64,000 bases of DNA from Parasponia andersonii (GCA_002914805.1 JXTB01000466.1:159250-223249), one strand, 5' to 3'. Numbered from the stretch's first letter, positions 23,167 through 35,699 are shown. Translations and numbers: made by a program. Notes: generated by a model from the sequence alone, not told the origin.

Positions 23167-24822
23167 CTAGCAGAACTTGTTGAGGTTGCGCTTTGTCCTG
23201 TCCCGCTTCATTAGTTCTGGTTGACAGTATCGCTCCTTTTGGTTTGTGACTACATAGATATGATCTATGGGCGCGTTTAACTCAGTATGACTATTGAACC
23301 GCATGGGAGCTCTTGAAATTTCCTGCTTTTTGGGTCTAGGCTGATTCTCTGTCGGCTGTTCATTATTCCTTTTGTTTTTCTTATTACCATTATTGCTGGT
23401 AATGACCGCGTCTTTAGTCGCATCTTTCCTTCCTTCTTTCTTCATCTTTTGAAGATTCTCGTGCGAAGATTCTACTCTCAGATACCGACCAACCCTTCAG
23501 TAGAAGTCTTCTAGAGTTCTACATTTTCGCTCAAGCAATTCCTCCCAGAGTTTAGTTTCTGGTCGCACCCCGACCATCATGAGAGTTAGAACTCCTCCCT
23601 CAGGTAGGTTATTGACCTTTGCTAACTTTGAGGTGAATCGATTGAGATAAGATTGTAGAGTCTCCTCTAGACCTTGTCGGATTGCAGACAAGCTAACAAG
23701 TAGAACAGTGAAATTCTTGGCAGCTTGAAACTGTCTCAAGAACGCCATCTGAAGTTGTTGCCAGGATGAGATTGAGCCAGATTTGATTCCTCGGAACCAC
23801 TTCTTTGCCGCTCCTGAGAGAGTTACAGCAAAACATCTGCAACGTGCATGATTATTGAAACGATAGAGTTCCATCAAGTCACTGAAGTGATCCATATGGT
23901 CCTATGGATCAGTTTTCCCATCAAAAGTATGGTAGGAATTCTGAATCCAGTAGGTAGGGCTACAGCTCGAACTTCCTCGTTGAATGGCGATTAAAGATAC
24001 CCATCAGCGAGCTTATCGTCCCAACCAGCAAGTGCGTCTAATGCGATCCTTAAATTGTGAACATCGACGTTCAGAGGGAAAGCATTATCTCTTGCTGGCG
24101 GCAAGGGTGGCCTTTGATCGTTATCTTGATGCATGGTGGATTGGTCAGGTAGAGTCTTCTGCGATCTGTGAGAAGAATTCAGCGAAATAGTGTGACGAGA
24201 CCGGCTTTGGTCATTATGATGCGATATGGATCGATCATGGCTATGTCGTCGCTCCAAATATTGTCTTAGGTCTGTCGGATCTTGTCTCGATTATCTGCTG
24301 ATCCTTTCGAAGACGCTTCTCGATAGTTTTTTTCGTTCGCTGCTCAAGCAATCTTGACTATCAATGGATTTACGAGAAGGTTGTACACGATCACGGTTAG
24401 TACTTGAACTCTCTATACTAGATCCTAGAGGCAAGTTTGCGACCTTGCCTTTTCCTTTGGAGATGCGATCTTTATGATGCTCTTGCGAGGTTCTTGGCTG
24501 GTCGCGTCTTCTTGTCTCTATGATCTGTATTCTTTTCTCAAGTAGTTGAGCAGGTCGTTCTTTGGGACGTTCGTGCTATGGTGGGGTCACCATCTGCCCT
24601 TCAGCAAGTCGTCGCAGGGTGTCATTGATCTGGTTAGTGATTTGCTGAAGGTTCACCAGTGTCTCCTCCATGCAATCCTGTCTCTGGGAAAAGTTTTCTG
24701 TTACGGTCATAGTAGGCTGATCCTGAGGGGGCAGCAGTACTTTGGGGTTGGTTTTGGCTAGTTCCGCTGACTCTGGTAGTGTTTATGGTGTTTGCCATTA
24801 TTAAAAAAGTGAAATTAGACAA
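23167..24822 (-). mobile_element. Tat element: gag region (fossil)
   Basis: On the minus strand the conserved retrotransposon gag core reads MDHFSDLMELYRFNNHARC, AVTLSGAAKKWFRGIKSGSI and MAFLRQFQAAK, with LSAIRQGLEETLQSYLNRF after it (23497-23895). Upstream is a charged N-terminal part rich in H, R and S (about 23990-24820). Downstream is a basic K/N/Q-rich C-terminal part (23167-23445). Gag forms the particle in which reverse transcription happens. The region is broken. Confidence 0.82.
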
Positions 24823-24841
24823 ACTGCTTTAGCCGGAATAG

Positions 24842-24858
24842 CCCTCCTTCTAGCGCCA
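24842..24858 (-). other. Primer-binding site of the Tat element
   Basis: The complement reads TGGCGCTAGAAGGAGGG and lies two bases inside the 5' LTR edge at 24861. The TGGCGC start is standard for plant gypsy primer sites. I cannot assign the priming tRNA with certainty. Confidence 0.7.
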
Positions 24859-24860
24859 AT

Positions 24861-25546
24861 TGTTGGTGGAGGTTTTGTCAACAATAAATTTAGAAAAAAA
24901 TTAAGAGATGTGGCTAGTGTAAATTGGGTTATTAATCAAAGTAAATAAAGAAAAAGGATTTTATAGTGGTTCAGCCCCGAAAAATATGAGCTTACGTCCA
25001 CTGTTTTTCACTATTTTCTGGAGAATTACAAGCACTTAAAGTTACAATGTCTTATCCGGAAAGAAGAAGAAAGAAATCTTTAGAATAATCTATCTCTCTA
25101 TGTTCTCCAAAATTCAAAAAGGTCCAGAATCAGAATCAGAATCCCTCATTGAAACATTGAGCTCCCTTTATATAAATGAGGGTAACTCAATGTTCTTAAT
25201 TCTGAAAATGAGTAAATATACAATCGGGTAATACAATTTGAGTGACAACATAATTGGATAACCACTTAAATTGGGTAACTGGTCGATCATGAAAGAGAGA
25301 TTTTTTTTTTCTTTCCTTGTAAGTTACCCGTTTGACGAAACAGATACTAGTTTTCTTTTCTTTCGGGTCGCACATAACTTATTCAGAGGAGGTCGCACAT
25401 AACTTATTCAGAGGAGGTCGCACATAACTTATGCGGAGGAGCTCGCACGTAGCTTATGCGCTGGAGGTCGCATGTAACCCCTTCGGACGAGATCGTAATT
25501 AATCTCTACTCATGCGACCTGACATAGGATTTTAGACCGCACAACA
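24861..25546 (-). repeat. 5' LTR of the Tat element
   Basis: It is 686 bp long with TG/CA ends. A TATA box (TATATAAAG, complement of 25166-25174) marks the promoter, about 370 bp from the LTR start in element sense. Between them are five direct 25-bp units (25371-25495), against three in the other LTR, which explains most of the length difference. The right edge is followed by the target duplication catct. Confidence 0.93.
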
Positions 25547-26515
25547 CATCTCTTCTAAATAGTAAATCGAAACCCAAACCAAGTCCCGGCACTGCACATG
25601 ATTTTTTGGCAGGTGGAGAGTGGGACAACAGGTCACACCTAATAATGGCTAAGCGGCCAAGAATTCTGCACGTTAATAATGTTGCATTAATTATTAGAAA
25701 CAATAGCATTAATAAACCTAAAAAGCCTCAAACTATTGGGCCTCAACAATGATTGATTAACCGCCATCCAACAGAAAGGCCTGCAACACCTGGGCAAGCC
25801 CACCCAACTTTAGTTTGACCGTCAATGATATCTCAGTCCGACGGCCCCACCCAGAGAAAAAATAAAATAAATAAAAAAGGAAAACTAAAAATCACATAAT
25901 GCAGCATACCCTCGAAACGATCCTGTCTCGACATATCCACCGTCCACGTATCTTGTTGTCCGTGACTAATTCATTTATATTTTGGGCACCACCAACGATT
26001 TGACCATTTATTTAATTTTTTTTTAAAAAAGGAATTCATTTACTATTTTGAGCCCCACCAATTATTTGAGCATTTACTATTACCTTCGAAACCCTTCCCA
26101 CGTTTCCACATCTCACTTTTAGTATGACCGTCAAGTGCGAAGTCACACACGCGGCACACACACACACCCCCTCTCACACATTGTGTTCTCGCGGAAAACT
26201 AAAAACACCTCCTATAATGTGTATCAGGCCAGCCACCTAGCACACGCCAATCTCATTCATCTTTTGGGCTGAAATTCTACGTAATATGGGCGATTCGTAA
26301 TGTGTATTTCAGTTCAGAGTGCTAATATTGTTTTATATTGGGTCCAATTGAATAAAGGTTATGATCCTTTAGATGTAATTAAGCTGATTCATAACGGGTA
26401 CCTCACACGAGGGGGGTCAATTTTGGTATTTTAGGAAAGGTAAAATGGTAAAAGATACAAGTATAGGACCAAATTGGAAAGTAAGGCAAATACCATTTTA
26501 TCAAGTATACCTGGT
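25547..26515. other. Intergenic region, no gene seen
   Basis: Together with 13900-14406 this is the DNA into which the Tat element inserted. It holds a CA-rich microsatellite near 26150-26172. No ORF, RNA or clear repeat is recognised. Confidence 0.5.
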
Positions 26516-26520
26516 GGGAA

Positions 26521-29153
26521 TGCCACTACCCAAAATCCACGCCAGTGGCAAAAGAGAAATTTCACAAAGATGAGAAATTCTTTAATTTATTTGAAAAGTA
26601 TAAAAAGTCCTAGTTTTTATAAAACGGTCTATTTAAATAAAATAATTAGAATTTGATCCCATAAATCACTCTCACAGTTCATATACACCATTAAATATAG
26701 ATCGAATAATTATTTAAAAACGCGAAATCAAATAAAAGTCCAAGTAACATCATCATCTACAACGAAACTCAAACTCTAGAATGGCATACACAAGTTCTCA
26801 GACAAAATAAAAAATAGTAATATTGGTTCAATGCTAACACAAAACTCAAACAATCCAAACACCACGAGAACAAGCTTCTAGTATTACCAAGATAACGAAC
26901 TACAGTTAAGATGACCTCTTACTCCTCTTGATCATCAAGATCGCACTAGACACCACCTGAGAAAGAAGGTAGGAGGGTGAGCATAAAACGCCCAGTAGGA
27001 AAAATAATTACCCGATTGAAAATATTTTAGTGAAGGAGAAATCCTGCATGGTTAGTTTAGTCCAAAACATACATATATATATATAATCCAAATCGANAAA
27101 AATTCTATAAATTTTGAAAAAAATATTTTTCTCTTTTTTTTTTCTATGACTTTTTTCTAACAATTTTTTTTTTTACTTCAAAATTTAAACACCAAAATGA
27201 CATACATAAGTTCACAGACAAAGACAGAGTGTAATAATCTTGGTTCAATGCTAAACAAAACCCAAACAATCCAAACGCCATGACTTCACTCCAAGCATTA
27301 CCAAGATAATGATCTACAGTCGAGATGACCTCTTACTCCGCTTGATCTTCCAAGTCGCACTGGACACCACCAGAAGAAGGGAGGAAGGGGGTGAGCATAA
27401 AATGCTCAGTAGGAAAGCAATTACCTCGGTCGAACATATTTTAGTGATGGGAATTCCTGCATAGTTAGTTTAGTCAAAAACATATATATAAATATAATCC
27501 AAACCGGAAATCCATATATATATATATAAAGCAATATGACCAAAACCATTCAATTCATATGCATATGACACAAATCAACCCATACCCATGAGCTCTCATC
27601 TTCTCATATGTGGAAACCCAGGATGATGGCACTAAGTATGTCTAATAGCCTGCCTACACCTGCCTACACCTAAGCTCATACCCAGAGGGGACACTCGTGT
27701 GTCGCCTACCAAACTTGGAGGGGTAGCCGAATTGCCTGTGCCTACCAAATGGGGAGGTAATCAGAAGTAACAAAATCCCGCGCGGGTTTACGAACTCTAC
27801 ACCGACGGTGGGGTATGCAACGCCACACTGTAAATCCACGATGCTAATACGGTACTCATGTATGATCATATGACACGTGCAATACAGAACCGAAGTGTGA
27901 AAATAATTATGCTCGGGTTTTTCAATAAAATCAGCATACTAGGTTTTATAAGAAAATGAGCAGCATAACGGCCCTATTTTTAATATACCCAAAATAACCT
28001 GCACTCAGAAAATTCTCAAAGCAATACAATATGTATACATCATACAATCAATTCCAATCACAGATGGTCAAGAAAATCAAAAATCACATTTGTTTTCATA
28101 TGTTGCAGAAAATAAGTTTTATTTCGAAAACGATATAAAACAGAGGTAATTGAGTCCCTACCTCACTCGAATAGCGATACCATGCTATCGAATCCTCAAG
28201 GTGTCGATGACGATCGCCCGGAGGGTTGGGAACCAATTCCAAACCCTCGATCGTCCTCTTGCGAAAAACCAACTTCTCAATGGAACTTCCATTCCATAAA
28301 TGGACCTCTTCACTGAATTCCTAGTACTAAAAATAACTAGGTTAGACATATAACTTGTCCAATTCGGGTTCAGGCCTACACCGGACCGGTGGTATGCAAA
28401 TCGAGGTAAATCTCGACTATTCGATCTCGATTTCTGTACCAGTCATCAAACATAGGCAATATATATATATATATCAAATTTCTCTATTTTCCGAGTACAA
28501 TCCAAAAATGAGGTCAAAAACATAATCCAATGGCCGAATCAAAAACAACAACTATAAACTCGAAATATCAAAAAATGGCAACTTTTAATCCGAGAAAAAT
28601 GGGATTGAGATATATATACCTTGATGATCCTTATGATGAGACGAATCTAACGGGACTGGTTGGAGGTCGAATGGTGGCCGGAATCGTCGCTGGCGGCCAA
28701 AAATCTGAATTGGCCTTTTGGAGCTTTTCCGACGTTGCAGGCGACAGCGGCGACCGGGGACGGNGGGGACGGGCGGCGCGGCTTCAGTGTCGCACGGGGA
28801 GGCTTGTCGGTCGGTTGCGTGGGCGGACGACAGCAGTGGCAGCTCTTGTGGCGGTCTGACGTTGATGGCCGAGGGAGATCCAAGAGAGAGAGAAAGGTCA
28901 GGGGGAAGGGAGAGAAGAGAGAGAAAGAGAGAAAAAGGATAGGACACGTGGCTCTGTCTTATAGGACTGTGTAATTTTTTAAAAAATTATACATAAGTCT
29001 TTAAATTTCAAATTTCTATTAATTCTATTCCCCGAAAATTACAATTTAGTCATTCTGCACAAAATTTTTGTAAATTAATCCTCTTAATATTATATCTGGA
29101 AAATTAGTAAAATGTCCAAATTATATTCCTAAAATCCGGATTTGATTTTTATA
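26521..29153 (-). mobile_element. Solo LTR, Tekay/Del-like, minus strand (fossil)
   Basis: A 5-bp direct repeat, gggaa, flanks the block (26516-26520 and 29154-29158). One end is canonical and the other imperfect. On the minus strand it shows the plan of the other Tekay-like LTRs: an AT-rich start, a GC-rich segment (28640-28900), long AT-rich stretches, then the complement of 'gctcacc...cttct...ggtgg' near 27360-27400, and a GCCACTGGC...TGGGTAGTGGCA end. The ORFs in the GC-rich part on both strands are by-products of composition. The block contains two Ns (27097, 28764) and an internal duplication, so its length may be affected by assembly. Confidence 0.65.
26771..27508. repeat. Diverged direct duplication inside the LTR, N between copies
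   Basis: The stretch 26771-27096 and the stretch 27182-27508 are about four-fifths identical by eye and in the same order (for example 'ttggttcaatgcta', 'gatgacctcttactc', 'gtgagcataaaa'). A single N at 27097 lies just after the first copy. Either the LTR has an old internal duplication or two LTR pieces were joined. Confidence 0.75.
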
Positions 29154-29189
29154 GGGAACATAGGCGAACATCGATCTTGAGAATGCCTC

Positions 29190-30480
29190 CTAGATCCCTT
29201 GGCTAAGCCTAGAAGAATTAAGAGCCATCTTAAACCCTTTGTTCCCGATGAAAAATATTCATGTGAGTGCGCTTATCTTAGAAGATGGTAGAGACTGGAA
29301 TATAGAAGCTCTTTCCCAATGATTTAGACCACCTTTCAATACCAATTTCTCTACTATCAAACGCATGCCTCCACATCATAATGACTTCCTCATTTGAGAA
29401 GGTACAAACAATGAGAGTTTCACTGTAAATGGCGCATACTGGAGTGCTTAAAAAGATAATTTTGAACAGTTAGATATAGTGTGAAAGAGCATTTGGAAGG
29501 AAAAATTATATGAACAACTGAAGTTACTGTTATGGCGAGTGGCCCGCAATGTCCTACCAACAGAGGAAAGAATGGGTTCAATTTTTGACCATGCATCTAG
29601 AGATTGCCCTCTGTGCTATGTTGGTGCAATGTTAGTTAGCCACCTTTTCCTTCTGTACCCAGGAGTGAAAGTTATTTAGTTTGCCAGCAAATAGAACCTA
29701 AGGGTGGAAGGAGTCCTTGTTAATAGACTGAATTTGGTTCGCTAGATTTTTGACCCACCACACATTCCTGTCCTAAAAAATGAACTTCGCCAAAAGTTCT
29801 AACGTTTTGCCTGTTTTGCCTTAGTGCTGATAGACAAAGTTTGGCAAGCTAGAAATGCTTCAATACATAAGGGCATGCATTTCAACCCATACCAAATCTT
29901 GAATGTGAGCAACAGTGATTTTTTGGAGTTCTCTAACTCAGGGTGAGGAGAAAACTTAAGGCTTAACAGTAGTCATAGTGACACTTCTACCCATTGTTTG
30001 TATCCAAAAACGAGAAGATGCTGGATCTTTGTAGATGCAGCCTATAAGAATAGTCAAAGTGCAGCTAGAGTAGTCGCATGGGATCACGTTACTTGCTCCT
30101 ACTACTTTGCTGACCGACGTAGCTATGTGGATTCTCCTTTGGAAGCTGAGTTCTTTGCCCTCAAGGCCGCTTTAGACCGCTTTAGAATTCTGCCATGGTA
30201 AAAGTTGGATAGATGTCGATTTCTATGCCGACTCTCAGGAAATGATGATATTAACTAAATCTTTGTTAGCTCCTCTTTGGTCTTTATGGCCTTTATGTCT
30301 GCATATTTTTAGCCTTTTGGCCCTTTCTTTTAATGTTATTTGGGTTCAAAGAGCTGCCAAACGATTGGCCTTTGATTTGGTATCGTGATCTTTTAGATCG
30401 GAGCGCTCTAACCCTTTCTCTATTCAAGAGACAGCCCCTGCTGTGGCTACCACTTTGAATTACTTTACTTTCAGAGTGAA
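29190..30480 (+). pseudogene. LINE (L1-like) 3' end: zinc-binding RT tail and RNase H, decayed
   Basis: Plus-strand translation shows the C-terminal zinc-binding region of plant LINE reverse transcriptases: LKLLLWRVARNVLPTEERMG, then CPLC and SHLFL, at about 29517-29650. A type I RNase H follows, with its three acidic blocks: WIFVDAAYKN (about 30026), SPLEAEFFALKAAL (about 30135) and FYADSQEMM (about 30220). A one-base frame change near 30200 separates the second and third blocks, and several stop codons lie upstream (for example near 29325 and 29680). The 5' part, with the endonuclease and most of RT, is absent. The RNase H fold is that of LINE-encoded RVT_3 domains, not of the LTR elements nearby. 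Confidence 0.75.
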
Positions 30481-31720
30481 AAAAAAAACTACGGTGAATC
30501 AATCCCGATAATGGATTTTTTTTGGGGGGACTTTGGGGAGGGTAGGGAGGGAGGGCGTTGAATAATGAAAGATTTAGAGAAGGAGACTATAACCACTGTG
30601 CGGGATAATTTAGAGGTAAAAGTTTAGTTTGTGTAAAGTCGTGATCACATATTCGAGTGTTAGGTAATCTCTTTTAGAATTTTAAGAATTTTAAATATAA
30701 GAGTACTTGTTTCTTGTAAGCCTAGCACCCACTCGATGTAGAGTGCTGGGACTAAACCCTATACAATTTTTATTACTAGCAACATTTGGTAGAGCTAGGG
30801 TAACACCCTCTATCACCTATATCTATATCCATATCCGTTATAGGATGATGTACTTCATCACCTTATGAGGTACCATAGGGCCCTCAGTGAACATTGCTAA
30901 TTTGCCATTTTATAAAAAAAAAGAAAAATGGACTGCAGAAGGTGATGTATCCAATAGCTTCATGGTAGATTTGCGCACCTCTTGTATGTGTATATATACA
31001 AATCACTCAGAAATGAGTTGTTTATGTTGGGCGCCGTCTTTGGTGCTTCAATAAAAGGCATAGATATTGCTAGTCAAGTGCGTGTCTAGAATAGAAAATT
31101 CGAGATTTCAGTCTATGATCAGATGCATGCAGGGAGGTATCACTAGGTACTAATTAGACAACACCGGGAAAAACAAAGTTTAGACAACTGGTCCGATCTC
31201 AATATGGTTCATTCTACAGGAGAGTACTGCTTCTCCTTAAAAAGTTGGTCACATGCTATTAACTCCATACGTTTAATGTACTTATTAAGCTTATATTCCT
31301 ATGATTTACCGTTTTCCTCGAGTCAGCCATTAAATTCAAGACTTTGGAATTTATTGTTGAGACGATATACTTGTTTCAACCGTTCTCTCAACAAGAAGGG
31401 CTAATTTTGATCCCTTTGCTTGGGGATGGAGAGAGAGCCATTCTTGTGTGATCTACCATATCTTATTCCCACCTAACTAGAACTCAACAAGGTTTCCGTT
31501 TATTAATGTATTGAAGTGAAAAAGGTCATTTTTGTTTTCTTAGAAATAATACATTAATCTCTTCCCAATTGAAAAACAAAATAGTGACAGACTGTAGCGC
31601 TTGGCCAGATATATTCTGTAGCCAATTTATTAATAGAACACTGACTCAGATGCCAAGAAAATGAATTTGTGCTTTCGCCAATCTTTGGATTCAGAATTTG
31701 AGGGGAGAGCAGAGTATAAT
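30481..31720. other. Intergenic region, no gene seen
   Basis: It may begin with the 3' untranslated part of the LINE, since an A-rich run at about 30916-30928 could be its tail. The rest is ordinary AT-rich sequence without motifs. The last five bases (31716-31720, ataat) are the target duplication of the next element. Confidence 0.45.
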
Positions 31721-33919
31721 TGTAAAACCCCTTATTTTAAGAAAGGGTATTGTGATCTTTTGACCCAAATTTTTTTTTCAAAAAAAAAATTGGATGAATC
31801 TAGACAGATTTGAGTCTAGATTCATTTGGATAAAAGTGTGAAGAAAGTTCGAAAATTGGGGTCAAAGTGTAATTATTCATGGGCATTTTTGAGAAAATTT
31901 TCAGAAAACTAAACAGTGCCTAATTAACCAAAAGTTGACACATGGTGCTATAGTTCGAAAATTGCCTATAAATTCCTGCATTTTATCTTTCTTTTTCGAT
32001 TTAAACCCTAGAACAAAAAACCCAAAACCCGAAATCTATCGAAGCTCCGTTGAGCTACCTCTGGCCTCCGTTGCCCTACGCCACCAACCGGCGTTGACGT
32101 CCCCTGCCTGACGAAGCTTCCGCCGCTAGAACCGGCCGCATCGGAGCCCGCGATCACTGGAAAACGGCAAAAAATTCCACGGATTATTTTACTCGCCAGA
32201 ACCGATTCTGGCTACCATTCGCCACAAAACTGGTCACTGTGGACTCATCTCCTCACGGGCAATTTGGTGCTAGGTACCTCGTGTCTCAATTTTGCTCCAT
32301 TTAAGTTTAATTTTGTTGGACAATTTTATACGTAAATGGTTTTGGAATTGACTTTTTGATCATACCTTTAGATTTTAAAACCAATATCATTTTAGGAATC
32401 TACATTAAAAATAGTGAAAAATGAGATATATATTGACTATATTCTAAAACGGGCCCAAAAAACAAAATCGGACAGCTCAGATTTGCGTGCCATGGGGCCT
32501 GCATTCAAATTTGATAAATTATATGTCTAACCTAGGGTATTTGAGTACTCTAAATTCAGTAGTGAAGTCCATTTCATGATTTGAAGCTCTATTTGAAAAT
32601 CAAGCTTTGAAACCAAGGAACCAAAGGTTCGAAAACGACATCCGCTCTTCCAAATGACACCCAAATGATGCCAAATTTTCTTCATAGCCTTGTAATACTA
32701 GTTGGACACTCGATTTTAGGTAGGGATTCGATTATTTGATCTTCAAATTGGTTTAATTTTGATTTTCACATGTTTTTGATAAATATAGAATTTCGTGAAA
32801 TGATTTATAAAAATTATGTTTATATTTATTTTAATCTGTTTTGAGATATAAACTGCCTAGGAGGTACGTCACACTAGTTCGTGTGTCATATATATACTGT
32901 TTGAAACTGTATTCTGTAGGAAATTGGACTTTTGGATTTTGATAAAAAATGACTGTTATAATGTCGAAATTCTTAAAAAATCCAATGCGATTTGAGGACT
33001 AAATATTGTTTGATTAAAGAACACTTCATGGGTTATTTTGAGATTTTGTGGAAATGGTGTATATCCTTATTGCGTCATTTATATAACATTTGCATACATT
33101 CACATATTTACGATGCCCTACATTAAGTGATCGGACTTACGATGCCCCACATTGGGTGATCGGATTTATAATACCCCACATCGGGTGATGAGACTTACGG
33201 TGTCTCTTTAAGTGGCTCGAACTTACGAGTGATCCACTAGGACTTTATGATTACATACATGGTTATATGTTTGCTCGAATAGATATGTACTAATTCTTAT
33301 GGATTTTTTACAATAGTTTGGACTGTTTGAACTACTGGACTATGATTTCTATTTAGGTTTTGTGAACTGTTTGAGTGGACTATTAACTATGCAGGACTTT
33401 CAACATGAGTATATTTCTTATATATAGAAAATCTTGAAATTAATTCTCTACTAGGCACAAGCTCACCCCCTTCTTCCCCTCAGGTGGCACTTAGTATGAT
33501 TTGGAATAAAAGAACTAGATCGAGGTATTTGTAAAATAACTAGGTTATTTATATTTTAGTAAATTCCTACGAGACTTGTGAAATATTTAAATTTGAGTAG
33601 GAATTTTGTTTTAATTAAACTTTATAAACTAGAATATGATATTTGAACACGGTTTGTATTACTTATGTTTGTATTTAAGTGTGAGATAATTTGAGATAGA
33701 TGACTATTAAACAATTGTTTTAATTATGGTTTATGTTCAATGAGTGATGTATAATTGTGGGGTTTTATTTTCAATTAAAAATTTGTGAAGGCTAATTTTG
33801 AGAGGTTAGAGTCCCCGGGGTAAATTTTTACATTAATTGAGTCAATTTTTTTGAAAAAATATTTTTCAGTATTTTAGAAATACCCATTCTATCACTGACC
33901 CCGGCCTTAATTTCGGACA
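31721..33919 (+). repeat. 5' LTR of the Tekay element
   Basis: It is about 2.2 kb long, starts TGTAAAACCCC and ends TTTCGGACA. It has a GC-rich segment at 32040-32280 and a degenerate short tandem array near 33110-33210 built on 'acgatgcc(c/t)cacatt(g/a)ggtgatcgga'-like units. The matching stretch occurs at 40072-40140 in the other LTR. Confidence 0.93.
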
Positions 33920-33926
33920 GAAAATT

Positions 33927-33938
33927 TGGTATCAGAGC
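33927..33938 (+). other. Primer-binding site, initiator-Met type
   Basis: TGGTATCAGAGC, followed by ACGGG, lies seven bases after the 5' LTR. This is the standard plant site complementary to the 3' end of initiator methionine tRNA. Confidence 0.9.
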
Positions 33939-34039
33939 ACGGGTTTAATTTAAAATACTTGGAGTGTGTCACTCATTAAACTAGATTGAACATTTCTTTT
34001 ACATAAGTCGTGCAAAACTTTTACATAAGTCGTGCAAAA

Positions 34040-34970
34040 TCATCACCTCAACCTAAGAGAGAACAAGATACTCTTCTACAACAAGACTTTCCTGCTTTTA
34101 ATATTGTTGATACTTTTCAGCAAGCTATGCAAGGGATACTTGGTCTTATGACAAGGTCGACTGCTGAAAATGGCTGATCTAAAAGCTTCAAGGATTTTAC
34201 TAAGTTGAACCCACCGAACTTTTGTAGCGAACACGATCCCGCAGCTGCATTGAGATGGCTTAGGGAAGTTTAGAAAAAATTTGATATTTTGGCAGTACCA
34301 ACAGAGTTTAGAGTGGGCTTTGCAATGTACTTGCTTCAAGATTCTGCTGATCATTGGTGGAACACTATTAAGTTGACTCATAACACCACTACTATGACTT
34401 GGGAATAGTTTGATGAACTGTTCAGAGGATAGTATGCCAATGATGACCATGTTATTGAGATGTTGAAATAGTATAATATCTTGTGCCAAGGTAGTATGAC
34501 TATTGATGAATACTATGCGAGGTTTGTGGAACTCTCCCAATATGCCTATACACTGGGAAACCATTTGAGGCTTCAAGTAATTCATTTCAAAACCAACTTA
34601 AGGCCAGAGATTTGCACCAGACTTGAGCTATTTCTAATTATTACCTTTATTAAGGCTTATGGTACAACTCAGAGAATTGAAGCTACGCTGATTGGTGATA
34701 GAAGAACTACCGATGGATGTAAGGGAAAAAGTACTGACTGAAAAATGAATAAAGGTTGATGACAAAGGCATGGTTCATAGAGCAGTGGATGCAGTGGCAG
34801 TTTTGTTGAAATAGAAAGTGGACATTTTACTCCATATTCTTGCCACTACTGTGGCCAACAGGGCCATTTTGGAAGAAATTGTCCCCAGCTTTTGCAGACT
34901 CCTTCACCGACCACCAGGGGACCACAAGGGAGTCAAGCAACTTCGATACCCATCCCTAGTCAGTAAAGTA
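34040..34970 (+). mobile_element. Tekay element: gag region (fossil)
   Basis: The plus strand shows the gag core (FTKLNPPNFCSEHDPAAALRW, VGFAMYLLQDSADHWWNT, then MTIDEYYARFVELSQYA). Near the C-terminus is a CCHC zinc knuckle, CHYCGQQGHFGRNC, at 34841-34882, which binds the element's RNA. The region is broken. Confidence 0.85.
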
Positions 34971-35219
34971 GGCCTATTCATTTTTAGAGCTGAGCTCTGA
35001 TTTTTAACTCTCCTATTCAGCACCAGTATTGTCCCGAGGGTTCTACCTTCGCGATAGGATGCCAAAGCCCTCAGGCATCTAGAACACAAGGAGGTTATGG
35101 ACCGTCTTACATTCGTATCCTGGATCTAGCAGTAGTCATCCGGGCAGAGGCAGAAGATATAAAGGAAATGAAAAAGCTCAAACCCATACAGTCACCGGGA
35201 CAGAGGGATATAATCAACC

Positions 35220-35520
35220 TGGATCTAGAGTGGTTGACGATATGATCTTACTTTATCACTCTTGGGTTCATGTGCTATCTAATACCAGTGCATCACATTC
35301 CTTTATATCTGTGTTGTTTGCTAACGTGTTGGGTTTAAAATCTGAAACCTTTGATCCTGCTTTGAATCTTGATACTCCTTTGGGAAATGTCTATGGTGTG
35401 TCTACTATATGCAACTCTTGTTCTACCGTCATTGATGGATGTGAGTTATTAGTTAATTTGATTGTGATACCTATAGGCCAATTTGATGTGATTCTTGGTA
35501 TAGACTAGTTGTCTAAATAT
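35220..35520 (+). mobile_element. Tekay element: protease region (fossil)
   Basis: The stretch reads HVLSNTSASHSFISVLFAN at the flap-proximal active-site region and ends PIGQFDVILGID, the typical end of a gypsy retropepsin. The active-site motif is not the standard one. Confidence 0.8.
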
Positions 35521-35699
35521 AGAGCTATAGTGGATTGTCATAGAAGAAAAGTGACTCTTCATACTAAAGATGGATATTCAGTTGTGTATCAAGCTAGTTT
35601 GAATCCAATATGCATCAGTCCTCTTCTAAGAGCATGTATTGGTAGGAGAAAGAAATTGGAATGTTATAGAAGCCTATTTACCATTAATAGAGAGAAAGG

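Larger units (their letters stand above)
14407..25546 (-). mobile_element. Ty3/gypsy Tat-lineage LTR retrotransposon, complete outline, broken (fossil)
   Basis: LTRs lie at 14407-15043 (3') and 24861-25546 (5'), each with TG/CA ends, and a perfect 5-bp target duplication, catct, flanks the element (14402-14406 and 25547-25551). On the minus strand the order is primer site, gag, protease, RT, RNase H, a second RNase H, integrase, then a long region carrying an antisense unit. Gypsy domain order with two RNase H domains and an antisense extra ORF points to the plant Tat lineage. The coding region is broken in several places, at least half a dozen, so this copy is dead. The LTRs differ by about 5-6% by eye, suggesting insertion around two million years ago at common plant rates. 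Confidence 0.93.

Noticed and set aside
28530-28974. Overlapping long ORFs on both strands in a GC-rich stretch, with an N
   Set aside because: The stretch lies inside the minus-strand Tekay-like LTR and corresponds to the GC-rich part of the other LTRs. ORFs in several frames at once are a composition effect.
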